Shown piece after piece: positions 25,249-33,336 of a stretch of 64,000 bases of DNA. Origin of the DNA: Streptomyces griseomycini (lineage in GTDB: Bacteria; Actinomycetota; Actinomycetes; Streptomycetales; Streptomycetaceae); NCBI RefSeq assembly GCF_014203535.1, contig NZ_JACHJI010000007.1, forward strand, positions 372,001 through 436,000, in the 5' to 3' direction. The first letter of the stretch is position 1. Each line of letters opens with the position of its first letter. A program made the translations under genes and the position numbers. The notes under the pieces are model-generated. The model worked only from the letters and a program-made list of their open reading frames with translations, had not been told where the DNA came from and did not search any database.

Positions 25249-25910
25249 TGAGCGCCCTGTTGCAGCTGACGGACGTACGGCACGGATACGACGGCCGGGC
25301 GGTCCTCAACGGCGTGAACCTGACGGTCGGTGCGGGCGAGTGCGTCACCCTGCTCGGCGAGAACGGCTCGGGGAAGTCCACCCTGCTGCGGCTCGCCGCC
25401 GGACAGGAGGTCCCCCGGTCGGGGAGCGTCACGCTGCGCGGCACGGCCGTCGACGAGGACGACTGGAGCGTGCGGGCCACCGTCGCCGCCGTCCTGGACA
25501 GCGGGGTGGGCTATCCGGATCTCAGTGTCCGCGAACACCTGATGCTCGTCGCTCTGGCGCACGGCCTGGGCGACGGGTCGGCCGACGCGGTGGACGAGGT
25601 GCTGGCCGAGCACCACCTCACCGAGCGCGCCGACGCGCTTCCGCATCAGCTCTCCTCCGGGCAGACCCAGTTGATGGCGCTGGCGCAGGCGTTCGTCCGG
25701 CCCGCCGAGCTGCTCCTCCTGGACGAGCCGGAGCAGCGGCTCGACGCGGACGCGCGCGGCCGTCTGGCCGAGCGGCTGCGGTCCGCGAAGGACGCCGGGA
25801 CGGCGGTCCTCCTCGCGACCCACAACCGGGAGCTGGCGGACGCCGTGGCCGACGCCGAGTACACCGTGTCCGGCGAGGGCCTGCTCGTCGCGGGCGGGTC
25901 CGGTGGCTGA
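25248..25910 (+). CDS. ABC transporter ATP-binding protein (RiPP export)
   Basis: 220-aa stand-alone ABC ATPase with Walker A GENGSGKST (about residues 36-44), the Q-loop region, signature LSSGQTQLM (about 134-142) and Walker B ELLLLDEPE (about 154-162), then the switch His in LLATHNRE. It partners the following membrane protein, whose GTG start overlaps its stop by 8 bases. The likely role is export of, or immunity to, the modified peptide. Confidence 0.92.
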   Translation: MSALLQLTDVRHGYDGRAVLNGVNLTVGAGECVTLLGENGSGKSTLLRLAAGQEVPRSGSVTLRGTAVDEDDWSVRATVAAVLDSGVGYPDLSVREHLMLVALAHGLGDGSADAVDEVLAEHHLTERADALPHQLSSGQTQLMALAQAFVRPAELLLLDEPEQRLDADARGRLAERLRSAKDAGTAVLLATHNRELADAVADAEYTVSGEGLLVAGGSGG

Positions 25911-27555
25911 GCTGATGACGCCTCCGGCGCGGACCGCGAACGAGGCCGACGCCGCGCACCGCACGGACGCGGTGCTGGCCCGGCTCCGTATGCTCCGGGC
26001 GGGACGGCGCGAGAAGCGGCGCAAGAGCCTCGCCTACACGCTGTACTGCACGGTCCTGTTGTTCGGCATCTGGGGCGTCCCCCTGCTGGTCGCCGCGGCA
26101 CGGGCCGGCGCGGACGGCCGGCTGCGGGGACCGGTGGCCGAGCGGCTGCTGTCGGCGCTGCCGACGACCCTGCCGGCCGTACTGGCCACCGTGGTCCTGC
26201 TGCTGGCCGGGCGAGCCATGTGGCAGGGGCCGGTGCTGCTGGAGCGGGCGGCTCTGTCGTGGCTGCTGCCGCAGCCCGTGCTGCGCCGCGCCCTCCTGCT
26301 GCCCCGCTTCGTCGCGGCGTCGGTGACGACCACGGCGATCGCGACTGCGGTCGGCGCGGTGGCCGGGTTCCTGCTGCACGCCCTCGGAGCGGGCTCCTGG
26401 TGGGCCGCGACCGCCGCGGGAGCGATGACGGGCGGGACGGCCGGCTTCGCCGGGACGTCCCTGGCCACCCTGGTCCAGCGCCACTGCGACACCTGGCTGC
26501 GCCGCCGGGGCTGGATCCGGCGGGCGGCGTGGGCGGTGGTGGCGGTCCTGTGGCTGCCGGCCGTCGTCTCGCTGGCGCGCGGCTCGTGGGCCGCGGAGTC
26601 GGTCGCACCCTGGTCGGGGCCGTGGGGCTGGGCCGCGCTGCCCCTGGCGGCAGTGGCCGGCGAGGTGCCGGCGGCCGCCGGCTGGGCGGGGGTCGCGCTG
26701 TCGGCCCTGGTCCTGGTCACGGTGGGCCGGGCCGGTGCCGACGCGGCCGCACGGATCCCGGCCCGGGTGCTGCGGACGCAGGCGGGCACCGCGCTACGGG
26801 TGCAGGCGTCCCTCTACTCCCTGGACCTGCGCCAGGCACGGGCGGCCGTACGGGCCACCCGGCCACGGGGCGTGCGGTCCGCCGTGCGTCTGCCGTTCCC
26901 TCGCCGGACGTGGCTGCTCGTCCCGTGGCGGGACGCGACCGCGCTGCTGCGTGCGCCGGGGCGACCGGCGTGGGCGGCGGTCTGGGCGGCCGCGGCCGTC
27001 GCACTGCTGTGCCTGGACGACGCCCCGACCGCGGTCCTGCTGATGACGCTGCCGACCGGATACCTGGCTGCGGCGCAACTGGTGGAACCGGCCCGTCTGG
27101 AGACGGACGACGTGCGGCGCTCGGCGCACCTGCCGTGGCCCGCCCGGGTGCTGGCGCTGCGACACGGGCTGGTGCCCGCCGCGGGGCTGCTGCTCCTGTT
27201 CGCGCTGGGCGCGGCCGCGGCCGCGGGGGCCGGCCTCTGGTCGGACCGGCTGCTGGTCCTGCCCGCCCTGGTGCCCGCGCTGGTCGGTGCCGCGCTGGTG
27301 AGCGCGTACCGGGGCGTCGTCCCCGTGCATCTGATGATCGGTTCGATGACGCCGCTGGGTGACACGGGGCCACTCGCGGCGCTGCTGTGGCAGGCACGGG
27401 GACCGCTGGTGGCGCTGGGCTGCCTGGCCGTGGTGGACGGTCCGGTGCGCGGAGCGGAGACGGGTGCAGCGGGGCTGCTGTGGCCGCTGGCCGTGGGGGC
27501 GGGGATGGCCTGGTGGGCCGGTGTGACAGCGCGCAAGACCGTGCGCGGCCGGTGA
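25903..27555 (+). CDS. ABC transporter membrane subunit
   Basis: 550-aa multi-pass membrane protein starting at GTG 25903. After a charged N-terminal tail (1-43) about ten to twelve hydrophobic segments follow, in two blocks (about 44-265 and 345-540) separated by an arginine-rich cytoplasmic loop (about 275-335). No family signature beyond ABC-2-like permeases is recognised; assignment rests on topology and coupling to the ATPase gene. It probably moves the lanthipeptide across the membrane. Confidence 0.8.
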   Translation: MAELMTPPARTANEADAAHRTDAVLARLRMLRAGRREKRRKSLAYTLYCTVLLFGIWGVPLLVAAARAGADGRLRGPVAERLLSALPTTLPAVLATVVLLLAGRAMWQGPVLLERAALSWLLPQPVLRRALLLPRFVAASVTTTAIATAVGAVAGFLLHALGAGSWWAATAAGAMTGGTAGFAGTSLATLVQRHCDTWLRRRGWIRRAAWAVVAVLWLPAVVSLARGSWAAESVAPWSGPWGWAALPLAAVAGEVPAAAGWAGVALSALVLVTVGRAGADAAARIPARVLRTQAGTALRVQASLYSLDLRQARAAVRATRPRGVRSAVRLPFPRRTWLLVPWRDATALLRAPGRPAWAAVWAAAAVALLCLDDAPTAVLLMTLPTGYLAAAQLVEPARLETDDVRRSAHLPWPARVLALRHGLVPAAGLLLLFALGAAAAAGAGLWSDRLLVLPALVPALVGAALVSAYRGVVPVHLMIGSMTPLGDTGPLAALLWQARGPLVALGCLAVVDGPVRGAETGAAGLLWPLAVGAGMAWWAGVTARKTVRGR

Positions 27556-27619
27556 GTCCGCCGGGCTCCGTGCTCCGCGGGTTCGTTTGACCGAATGACT
27601 TCGATGGGGGAACACGGTT

Positions 27620-28741
27620 ATGACGGTGAACACCGTGGCGGGGGCTCCGGCCCCGGCCGCCGGGCTCGGCGCGTCGGCGGCCGTGGGCGTCCTGCTGGAC
27701 CGGCTCGGGCTGGGCGCCCTGGCCGGCCCGGACACCACCACGCCGCTGGGCAGCAACCAGAGCGTGACGGGGACGACGGACGCCGGTGTGGACGTCTTCG
27801 TCAAGCAGGTGGACCCGCTGAAGCCGGATGCGCGGCAGCGGTTCGCACGCATGCGGGACTTCGAGGAGTTCGCCGCGGCCCATCCGGTCCCGGAGCTGCG
27901 CACGCCACGGCTGCTGGGCTTCGACGAGGCGGAACTGCTGATCGCCTTCAGCTGGCTGCGCGGCTCGGAGACCGGCAACGCCCTGGCCGAGGACGAGACG
28001 TTCCCGGACGAGATGGCGTACCGGACGGGTCGGGCGATCGGCAGCCTCCACGCGGTCGGTGACCGGGCGGCGGCCCGTGCGCCGCGCCCCCTGGACACCT
28101 CACCGCCGATGCTGCCGCCGCTGGCGTTCCTGGAGGCCATCCCCCTGACCACGTACGTGCTGTCCAGCGGGGCCATGCTCGACGCCTGGCGCCTCCTGCA
28201 GAACGACGGCGAGCTGCGGACGGCGCTGGCCGGACTGCGTGCGCGGGAGCGCTCGGTGGCACAGGTCCCCGCGCACTGCGACCTCCGGCTCGACCAGTTG
28301 CTCCGGCACGACGGCGACAGCCTGTACGTGTGCGACTGGGAGGAGTTCCGGCTCGCCGACCCGGCCCGGGACGTGGGCAGCTTCGCCGGGGAGTGGCTGT
28401 ACCGGGCGGTGCTCGGCATCCCCGCGGGTTCGGCGGAGCGGGCACAGCTCTCGCACCAGGACATCGTCGACCGGGGGGTGAGCGAACTGGCTCGCCTGCG
28501 GGGCAAGAACACCGCCTTCTGGGCCGGGTACCGGGAGACGAGCGGCATGTCCGGGAGCGAGGCGGACGAGGTCGCGACCCGGGCGACGGCGTTCGCCGGC
28601 TGGCACCTGATCGACCGCATGATCGCCTCCGCCGAGCAGCAGTCCAGCCTGGACACGATGAACCGGGCCGCCTCGGGGATCGGCCGGACGGCATTGCTGA
28701 GGCCGGAGAAGTTCACCAAGGCCATAGGCCTGGAGGGATGA
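27620..28741 (+). CDS. Class V lanthipeptide Ser/Thr kinase (LxmK-like, APH fold)
   Basis: 373-aa aminoglycoside-phosphotransferase-fold kinase. The nucleotide lysine is K62 (VDVFVKQVDP). The catalytic loop reads HCDLRLDQ (H219-Q226), a variant of the APH HxDxxxxN loop with catalytic D221 and Gln in place of Asn. The metal-binding Asp is D239 (YVCDWEEF). In class V systems such a kinase phosphorylates Ser/Thr of the precursor before elimination. GGGGGA precedes the ATG. A HopA1-like gene follows directly, as in lexapeptide, cacaoidin and pristinin clusters. Confidence 0.85.
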   Translation: MTVNTVAGAPAPAAGLGASAAVGVLLDRLGLGALAGPDTTTPLGSNQSVTGTTDAGVDVFVKQVDPLKPDARQRFARMRDFEEFAAAHPVPELRTPRLLGFDEAELLIAFSWLRGSETGNALAEDETFPDEMAYRTGRAIGSLHAVGDRAAARAPRPLDTSPPMLPPLAFLEAIPLTTYVLSSGAMLDAWRLLQNDGELRTALAGLRARERSVAQVPAHCDLRLDQLLRHDGDSLYVCDWEEFRLADPARDVGSFAGEWLYRAVLGIPAGSAERAQLSHQDIVDRGVSELARLRGKNTAFWAGYRETSGMSGSEADEVATRATAFAGWHLIDRMIASAEQQSSLDTMNRAASGIGRTALLRPEKFTKAIGLEG

Positions 28742-28742
28742 G

Positions 28743-29759
28743 ATGACCGTCGTCGAGAAAGCACCGCAGGCCGTGCCCGTGCCGCCCGAACCGCCCGTCG
28801 TGCTCGATCCGGCCCTCACGGCGGTGCTGGCCTCGGTCTCGCTGTCACCCGACGGGACGAGCGTACGCCTCGGCGACCGGGAGGTGACGGCGGACCGCCC
28901 GCGCCGCCTGCGCCAGCGCCTGGGCACCGCGCTGTACGAGGTCTTCCATGCCGGGCACGCCTTCGGCGACAAGCCCGGCATCCTGCACCGCGACCCGGTG
29001 CTGGAGGGCCCCTTGGCCCAGGCGGTGCCGCATGCGACCACGCCGGTCGCGGCCCGCCTGCTCGACGGCCCTGTCGGCCGGCACCCCGGTCCCGGCCGAG
29101 TGGCCGTGGTCGGTGGCGTACGGGTTCGGCTGCCGGACGCGGCCCCGCCCGAGCTCGTGGGCACCCCGTCCGGGGCCGGGGACACCGTCCTGCGGATACC
29201 GACCGCGCGACCTCGGCTGTCCCCCGGCTTCTTCCTCGTGGACGGCTCCCGGGGCAGCTGCGGTCCCGGTCCGCTGCTGCGGCTGTACATCCACTTGACG
29301 GACCCTGACGCGGCCGTGCGGGTCTGGAGCGCGGTGCTCGGCTGCCTGGAGGCACTGGGCGTCCCGTACCGGTCCAAGATCACATCCAGCCGGAAGTTGC
29401 TGCCCCGACGCGACGGGCTGGTGGTCTACCTGGGCGCCGCGGCCTGGCATGCCGTCCCCGCCGTCGTCGAGGCCGTGCCCAGGGCGGACGTCGGAGAGGA
29501 GACCTCGGCCTTCGCGCACACCCTCGCGCCCGGTGTGGCCATGGCGTGGGAGCCCGACGACACCCGGCCGGGCCGGACGGGCGGCAGCTTCGGCCAGCAC
29601 CGCAGTCTCGCCATCGCCGAAGGAATCGTGGATGCGGCGGCGGACGGCGACCTCTCGCGCGTGCACACGCATGTGCTCACGCGGCTGACCGAATCAGGAA
29701 TTGACCCCTCCGCACCGCACCGGAATGCAAATTCCCCCAGCCTCCCCTTTTCCCATTGA
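28743..29759 (+). CDS. HopA1-domain phospho-Ser/Thr lyase (LxmY-like)
   Basis: 338-aa protein with the HopA1 effector-type domain over most of its length. Key stretches are the basic/aromatic N-terminal helix, RLSPGFFLVDGS (about residues 157-168), LLRLYIHLTDP (about 178-188) and PYRSKITSSRKLLPRRDGLVVYL (about 207-229), with the conserved Lys/Arg run that would bind phosphate. In class V lanthipeptide synthetases this protein eliminates phosphate to give dehydro-residues. It starts one base after the kinase stop, so the two are co-expressed. The last 20 codons are clearly richer in A/T than the rest. Confidence 0.85.
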   Translation: MTVVEKAPQAVPVPPEPPVVLDPALTAVLASVSLSPDGTSVRLGDREVTADRPRRLRQRLGTALYEVFHAGHAFGDKPGILHRDPVLEGPLAQAVPHATTPVAARLLDGPVGRHPGPGRVAVVGGVRVRLPDAAPPELVGTPSGAGDTVLRIPTARPRLSPGFFLVDGSRGSCGPGPLLRLYIHLTDPDAAVRVWSAVLGCLEALGVPYRSKITSSRKLLPRRDGLVVYLGAAAWHAVPAVVEAVPRADVGEETSAFAHTLAPGVAMAWEPDDTRPGRTGGSFGQHRSLAIAEGIVDAAADGDLSRVHTHVLTRLTESGIDPSAPHRNANSPSLPFSH

Positions 29760-29784
29760 CCCCTCCCCGAGAATATGTAAGCAT
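29756..29784 (+). promoter_or_regulatory. Possible internal promoter of the precursor gene
   Basis: TTGACC (29756-29761), overlapping the stop of the HopA1 gene, is followed 16 bases later by TAAGCAT (29778-29784). The interval is AT-rich for this genome. A dedicated promoter would give extra precursor transcript. Confidence 0.35.
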
Positions 29785-29852
29785 CACATTGCGCGCGGAG
29801 ATCGTTTTCGTGCGACATCTCGCTCACAAATGCCGACCGGAAGGTGATTCCC

Positions 29853-30005
29853 ATGGACGCCGTTGAGCTCTTCGAGGGTTACTCCGCCTACGCCAGCACC
29901 GAGGAGGTCGCCGCCGCCGACGCTTCGGAGGCGCCGGCCATCACGAGCACCGTGACCTCCTCCCAGGGCTGCGCGATCACCGTCAGCGCCATCTTCGGCT
30001 GCTGA
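29853..30005 (+). CDS. Class V lanthipeptide precursor peptide
   Basis: 50 aa; GGAAGGTG lies 8 bases before the ATG. The leader (about 1-28) is acidic with a helical aromatic motif VELFEGYSAYAST followed by EEVAAADASEAP. The core (about 29-50) has six Thr/Ser before C40 and two (T43, S45) between C40 and the C-terminal C50: ITSTVTSSQGC then AITVSAIFGC. Both cysteines are in the core and the last residue is Cys, which suits oxidative decarboxylation to an AviCys-type ring by the adjacent flavoprotein. The leader/core boundary is inferred. The gene is too short for most gene finders and sits between the lyase and peptidase genes. Confidence 0.85.
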   Translation: MDAVELFEGYSAYASTEEVAAADASEAPAITSTVTSSQGCAITVSAIFGC

Positions 30006-30021
30006 TTCAGGCGACTGGCCG

Positions 30022-30061
30022 GCGCTCCGGGCCGGGGTCTCCGGATCCCGGCCCGGAGCGC
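30022..30061 (+). terminator. 15-bp hairpin, attenuator after the precursor gene
   Basis: Arms 30022-30036 and 30047-30061 are perfectly complementary over 15 bp with a 10-base loop. It lies 17 bases after the precursor stop and 20 before the peptidase start. Partial termination or mRNA stabilisation here would keep precursor transcript in excess over enzyme transcript. Confidence 0.8.
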
Positions 30062-30080
30062 GCCACGCGGAAGGCAGTAG

Positions 30081-31367
30081 ATGACCGACCTGTCTCCCTC
30101 CGAGTTCGTGCTGCCCAACGGCCTCCGGGTGGTCCACGACCGACACGGCCCGAAGGGCCTCGCGTGTGTCAGCGTGCACTACGGGGTGGGCTTCCGCTCC
30201 GAGCCGGAAGGCCGTAGCGGATTTGCGCATCTTTTCGAGCACCTCATGTTCCAGGGGAGCGCGAGCATAGCCCCGTCGCAACATTTTTCCGTGCTCCAGG
30301 GATCAGGCGGAACAGCAAACGCCTCGACCCGGCAGGATTACACCGAGTATTATCAGAGCGCACCGGAATCAGCACTCGAAAGAATCCTGTTCCTGGAATC
30401 GGACCGCATGGCCGCACCGAAATTCACGGAGCAGAATCTGGGCACCCAGCTCTCGGTCGTCAAGGAAGAGGTCCGGCGCAATGTCCTGGACCGTCCCTTC
30501 GGCGGCTTCCCCTGGACCGAATTGCCCGGGGTGATGTACCGGAAATTCTCGAACTCGCACAATGGATACGGCATCTTCGAGGACCTCGAGCGCGCGACGG
30601 TCGAGGACTGCGCCGCCTTCTTCGACGCCTACTACACCCCGTCCAACGCCGTGCTCACGGTCGTCGCGGACCTCCCCGAGGAGCACGTCTCCCGTCTGGT
30701 GGCGCGGTACTTCGGTGCCGTGCCCGCGCGGAACACCGCGGCCGCACCCGAACTGCCGGAGCCGCCGCCCGGCTCCGCACGCCTGCGCCGTGTCGTGGAC
30801 GGCCGGACCGCGGTGCACGCCACCGCCCTCGGCTTCCGGCTGCCGTCCTTCCGTACCGATCCCCTCGGGTACGCCGCCCATGTGGTGCTCGCCGGCCTGC
30901 TCACCGGGGACGCGCCCGGCGGCCTCGCCGAAGCCGCCCGAGGCCACCGGCTCGACGTGACCTCGGTCAAGGTGCAGTGCGGCTTCTTCGCCCCCTTCGA
31001 CGCGCTCGACCCGGACTCCCTGGTCGTGACCGTCCACCACGACGGCCAGGATCCCCGGTGGCTGGCCGCCTTCGTCCACCGGGAGCTGGCCTCGCTGGCA
31101 GCGGACGGCCCACACCCCGACCGACTCGTCCGTGCGGTCCGCCTGCTGCGCCTGGGCTGGGCCCGCCGCCATGCCGAGCCCCTCCAGCGAGCCCGCGCCC
31201 TGGGCGCCTTCGCCCTGCTGCACGGCCGGCCCGACCTCGTCGCCGAGGTCCCGGCGCTGTTGGCGCAGGTGGACCCCGCCGAGGTCGCCACCGCGGCCGG
31301 CCGGCTCGTGGCCCAGGACCCCGCCGCCCTCACCATCGGCCCTCCACCGCAGGACCACGCCGCATGA
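30081..31367 (+). CDS. M16 zinc peptidase, catalytic subunit
   Basis: 428-aa insulinase-family (M16) peptidase. The inverted zinc motif HLFEH is H50-H54 with catalytic E53; the third ligand is E129 or E130 in VVKEEVRRN. The C-terminal half is the second M16 domain (about 190-420). In class V clusters a pair of M16 peptidases is found and probably removes the leader. The first 160 codons use many A/T-ending codons, unlike the rest of the gene. The stop overlaps the next ATG (ATGA). Confidence 0.88.
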   Translation: MTDLSPSEFVLPNGLRVVHDRHGPKGLACVSVHYGVGFRSEPEGRSGFAHLFEHLMFQGSASIAPSQHFSVLQGSGGTANASTRQDYTEYYQSAPESALERILFLESDRMAAPKFTEQNLGTQLSVVKEEVRRNVLDRPFGGFPWTELPGVMYRKFSNSHNGYGIFEDLERATVEDCAAFFDAYYTPSNAVLTVVADLPEEHVSRLVARYFGAVPARNTAAAPELPEPPPGSARLRRVVDGRTAVHATALGFRLPSFRTDPLGYAAHVVLAGLLTGDAPGGLAEAARGHRLDVTSVKVQCGFFAPFDALDPDSLVVTVHHDGQDPRWLAAFVHRELASLAADGPHPDRLVRAVRLLRLGWARRHAEPLQRARALGAFALLHGRPDLVAEVPALLAQVDPAEVATAAGRLVAQDPAALTIGPPPQDHAA

Positions 31368-32692
31368 GCAGCCTCCGCGCACTACCGGCACCCGCCCGTT
31401 ACCGCAGCCCCGCCGACCTGGCGGCCGCTGCCGCACCGCGGCCGCTGCCCCCGCTCGGATCCGACGACCGGATCAACCTGCCTGCCGCCGTGTGGCGTTC
31501 GCTGGACTGCGGCCTGCGCGCCGTCGCCGTGCGCGACCGTCACGCGGCGACCGTGGAGGTCCAGCTGCAGCAGCCGTACACACCGGCCACGCAGCGAGAG
31601 TCGGCGCTCGCGGAACTGCTGGCCGACGCGGTGCTGCGCGGCACCGACCACGAACTGCGGTCCGCCCGGACGGCGGAGTGGTTCATCAGCACCACCCACG
31701 CCGACGCGGCCGACCTCGCGGACCTCCTGCGCGAGCTCACCCTCCCCTTCACCGGGCGGACCGACTCGGCCGACCGCGTGGCGCTCGCCCGGACCCGCCT
31801 GGCGCAGCGCGCACCCGTGCTGGCCGCCAGCCCCGCCGCGACGGCACGCAACGCGCTCTACAGGAACCGGTTCGGTGCGCTCGGCTGCTTCGCCGGACTG
31901 CCCGCGCCGGACGTCATCGCCTCCCTCACCACCGCCGACGTCGAAGCGGCGAGGCAGCACATGCTGCGCCTGCCCGGCGCCCACCTGGTCATCGTCGGAG
32001 ACCTGCCTCCGGACCACGTACTGGACCTGGCCGAAGCCGCGTTCGCCGGGACCGGCGCCCGGCCCGCCGAAGCGCCCTCCCCCGTCACCGGGCCGCTGCC
32101 CGCCCCGAAGGACCACCAGGTCGTCAACCGCCCGGGGGCACTTCAGTCACACTTCCTCATGTCCTTCCCGGCCGTGCCCTGGCACGACGACCGGTACGCG
32201 GCACTGGCCCTGGCCAATGCCGTCTTCGCCGGGTACTTCTCCTCCCGCCTGATGGGGCGGATACGGGAGAGCCTCGGCCTCTCCTGCCATGTGGTCTCCT
32301 TCTTCGACCAGATGCTCGGCACGCAGAGCATCCTCCTCGAAGGCACCTGCGCAACCGCCGCCACCGGCACGGTGCTGTCCGAACTGCGCGCGGAGTGCAC
32401 CCGGATGGCGAGCCGGCCACCGGAGCCGTCCGAGGTCGAGAACGCACGCCGCTACCTGCTCGGCATGCTCGCCGCGCTGCGCTCCTCCCCCGCCGCCCTC
32501 GCCCAGTTCTTCTCGACGCTGTGCTGCTGGGACATCCCCCTCGACTGGGCGGAGGGCTACGCCCGCCGACTGCGGACCGTCACCACGGCGGAGGTGACGG
32601 ATGCCGCCCGCCTCTTCCTCGGCCCCGGCCCCACGTCCTGCGTCGTGGTCGGCGACGCCACCGTCCTCGCCTCCGGAGGGACCTCACAGTGA
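31364..32692 (+). CDS. M16 peptidase, non-catalytic partner
   Basis: 442-aa M16-fold protein lacking the HxxEH zinc motif in its N-terminal domain, so probably inactive by itself. The C-terminal domain has the substrate-groove region FSSRLMGRIRESLGLSC (about residues 288-304), where catalytic partners usually end GLAY; here Tyr is replaced. M16 enzymes commonly work as heterodimers of an active and a degenerate subunit, and this gene is coupled to the active one by an ATGA overlap. Start ATG 31364. Confidence 0.82.
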   Translation: MSSLRALPAPARYRSPADLAAAAAPRPLPPLGSDDRINLPAAVWRSLDCGLRAVAVRDRHAATVEVQLQQPYTPATQRESALAELLADAVLRGTDHELRSARTAEWFISTTHADAADLADLLRELTLPFTGRTDSADRVALARTRLAQRAPVLAASPAATARNALYRNRFGALGCFAGLPAPDVIASLTTADVEAARQHMLRLPGAHLVIVGDLPPDHVLDLAEAAFAGTGARPAEAPSPVTGPLPAPKDHQVVNRPGALQSHFLMSFPAVPWHDDRYAALALANAVFAGYFSSRLMGRIRESLGLSCHVVSFFDQMLGTQSILLEGTCATAATGTVLSELRAECTRMASRPPEPSEVENARRYLLGMLAALRSSPAALAQFFSTLCCWDIPLDWAEGYARRLRTVTTAEVTDAARLFLGPGPTSCVVVGDATVLASGGTSQ

Positions 32693-33336
32693 CCGACTTC
32701 CAGACACCCGGCGCGCCCGGCACCCCCAAAGCGGCGAATCCTTTCGCCACCCCCGCCCCGGCCCTCCGCTTCGAACGCCTGCTCCTGGTGGGCACCGGTG
32801 CACTCCACGCCTGGCAGCTCCCCACCTGGGTCAGCTGGCTGCGGATGACCTACCCCCGGCTCGCCCTGCGCACCGTCATCACCCGCAGCGCCGAGCGCTT
32901 CGTCACCCGCCAGGCCCTCACGGCCCTCAGCGGCTCCGAAACCCTTGTCGACGAGTGGCCGCGGGACGAGGGCACCGGCGCCCTCCACGTCGAGCTCGCA
33001 CAGTGGGCCGACGCCGTGCTCGTCTACCCCGCCACCGTGAACTTCATCAGCCGGTACGCCACCGGCATCGCCGACACCCCCGTCCTCCTCGCCCTGCAGT
33101 GCCTCCAGGCCCCGGTCGCGGTCGCTCCCTGCCTCCCCCCGGGTGCCGACCAGAGCGAGAGGGTCCGCACGCACCTGGCCACCCTGTCCGCGCAGAAGAA
33201 CGTCGTGGTCGTCCCCGCCGTCCCCGGCCGCAGCATCACCACGGGCCGCGACGACGCCGCCGTACCACCGCCCATGCCGACGGTCGTCGAACAGCTGCAG
33301 GCCAGGCACACGGCGCTGCAGGCGGAGGCGGCGTGA
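32689..33336 (+). CDS. HFCD flavoprotein cysteine decarboxylase (LxmD/EpiD-like)
   Basis: 215-aa FMN-dependent homo-oligomeric flavin-containing Cys decarboxylase. It has the N-terminal flavin loop LLLVGTGALHAW (about residues 31-42), the conserved active-site His H100 (ALHVELAQWAD) and the PATVNFISRYATGIAD motif (114-129), equivalent to EpiD PASANT. It would oxidatively decarboxylate the precursor's C-terminal Cys to an enethiol for AviCys formation. The GTG start overlaps the M16 stop (GTGA). Confidence 0.88.
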   Translation: MTDFQTPGAPGTPKAANPFATPAPALRFERLLLVGTGALHAWQLPTWVSWLRMTYPRLALRTVITRSAERFVTRQALTALSGSETLVDEWPRDEGTGALHVELAQWADAVLVYPATVNFISRYATGIADTPVLLALQCLQAPVAVAPCLPPGADQSERVRTHLATLSAQKNVVVVPAVPGRSITTGRDDAAVPPPMPTVVEQLQARHTALQAEAA

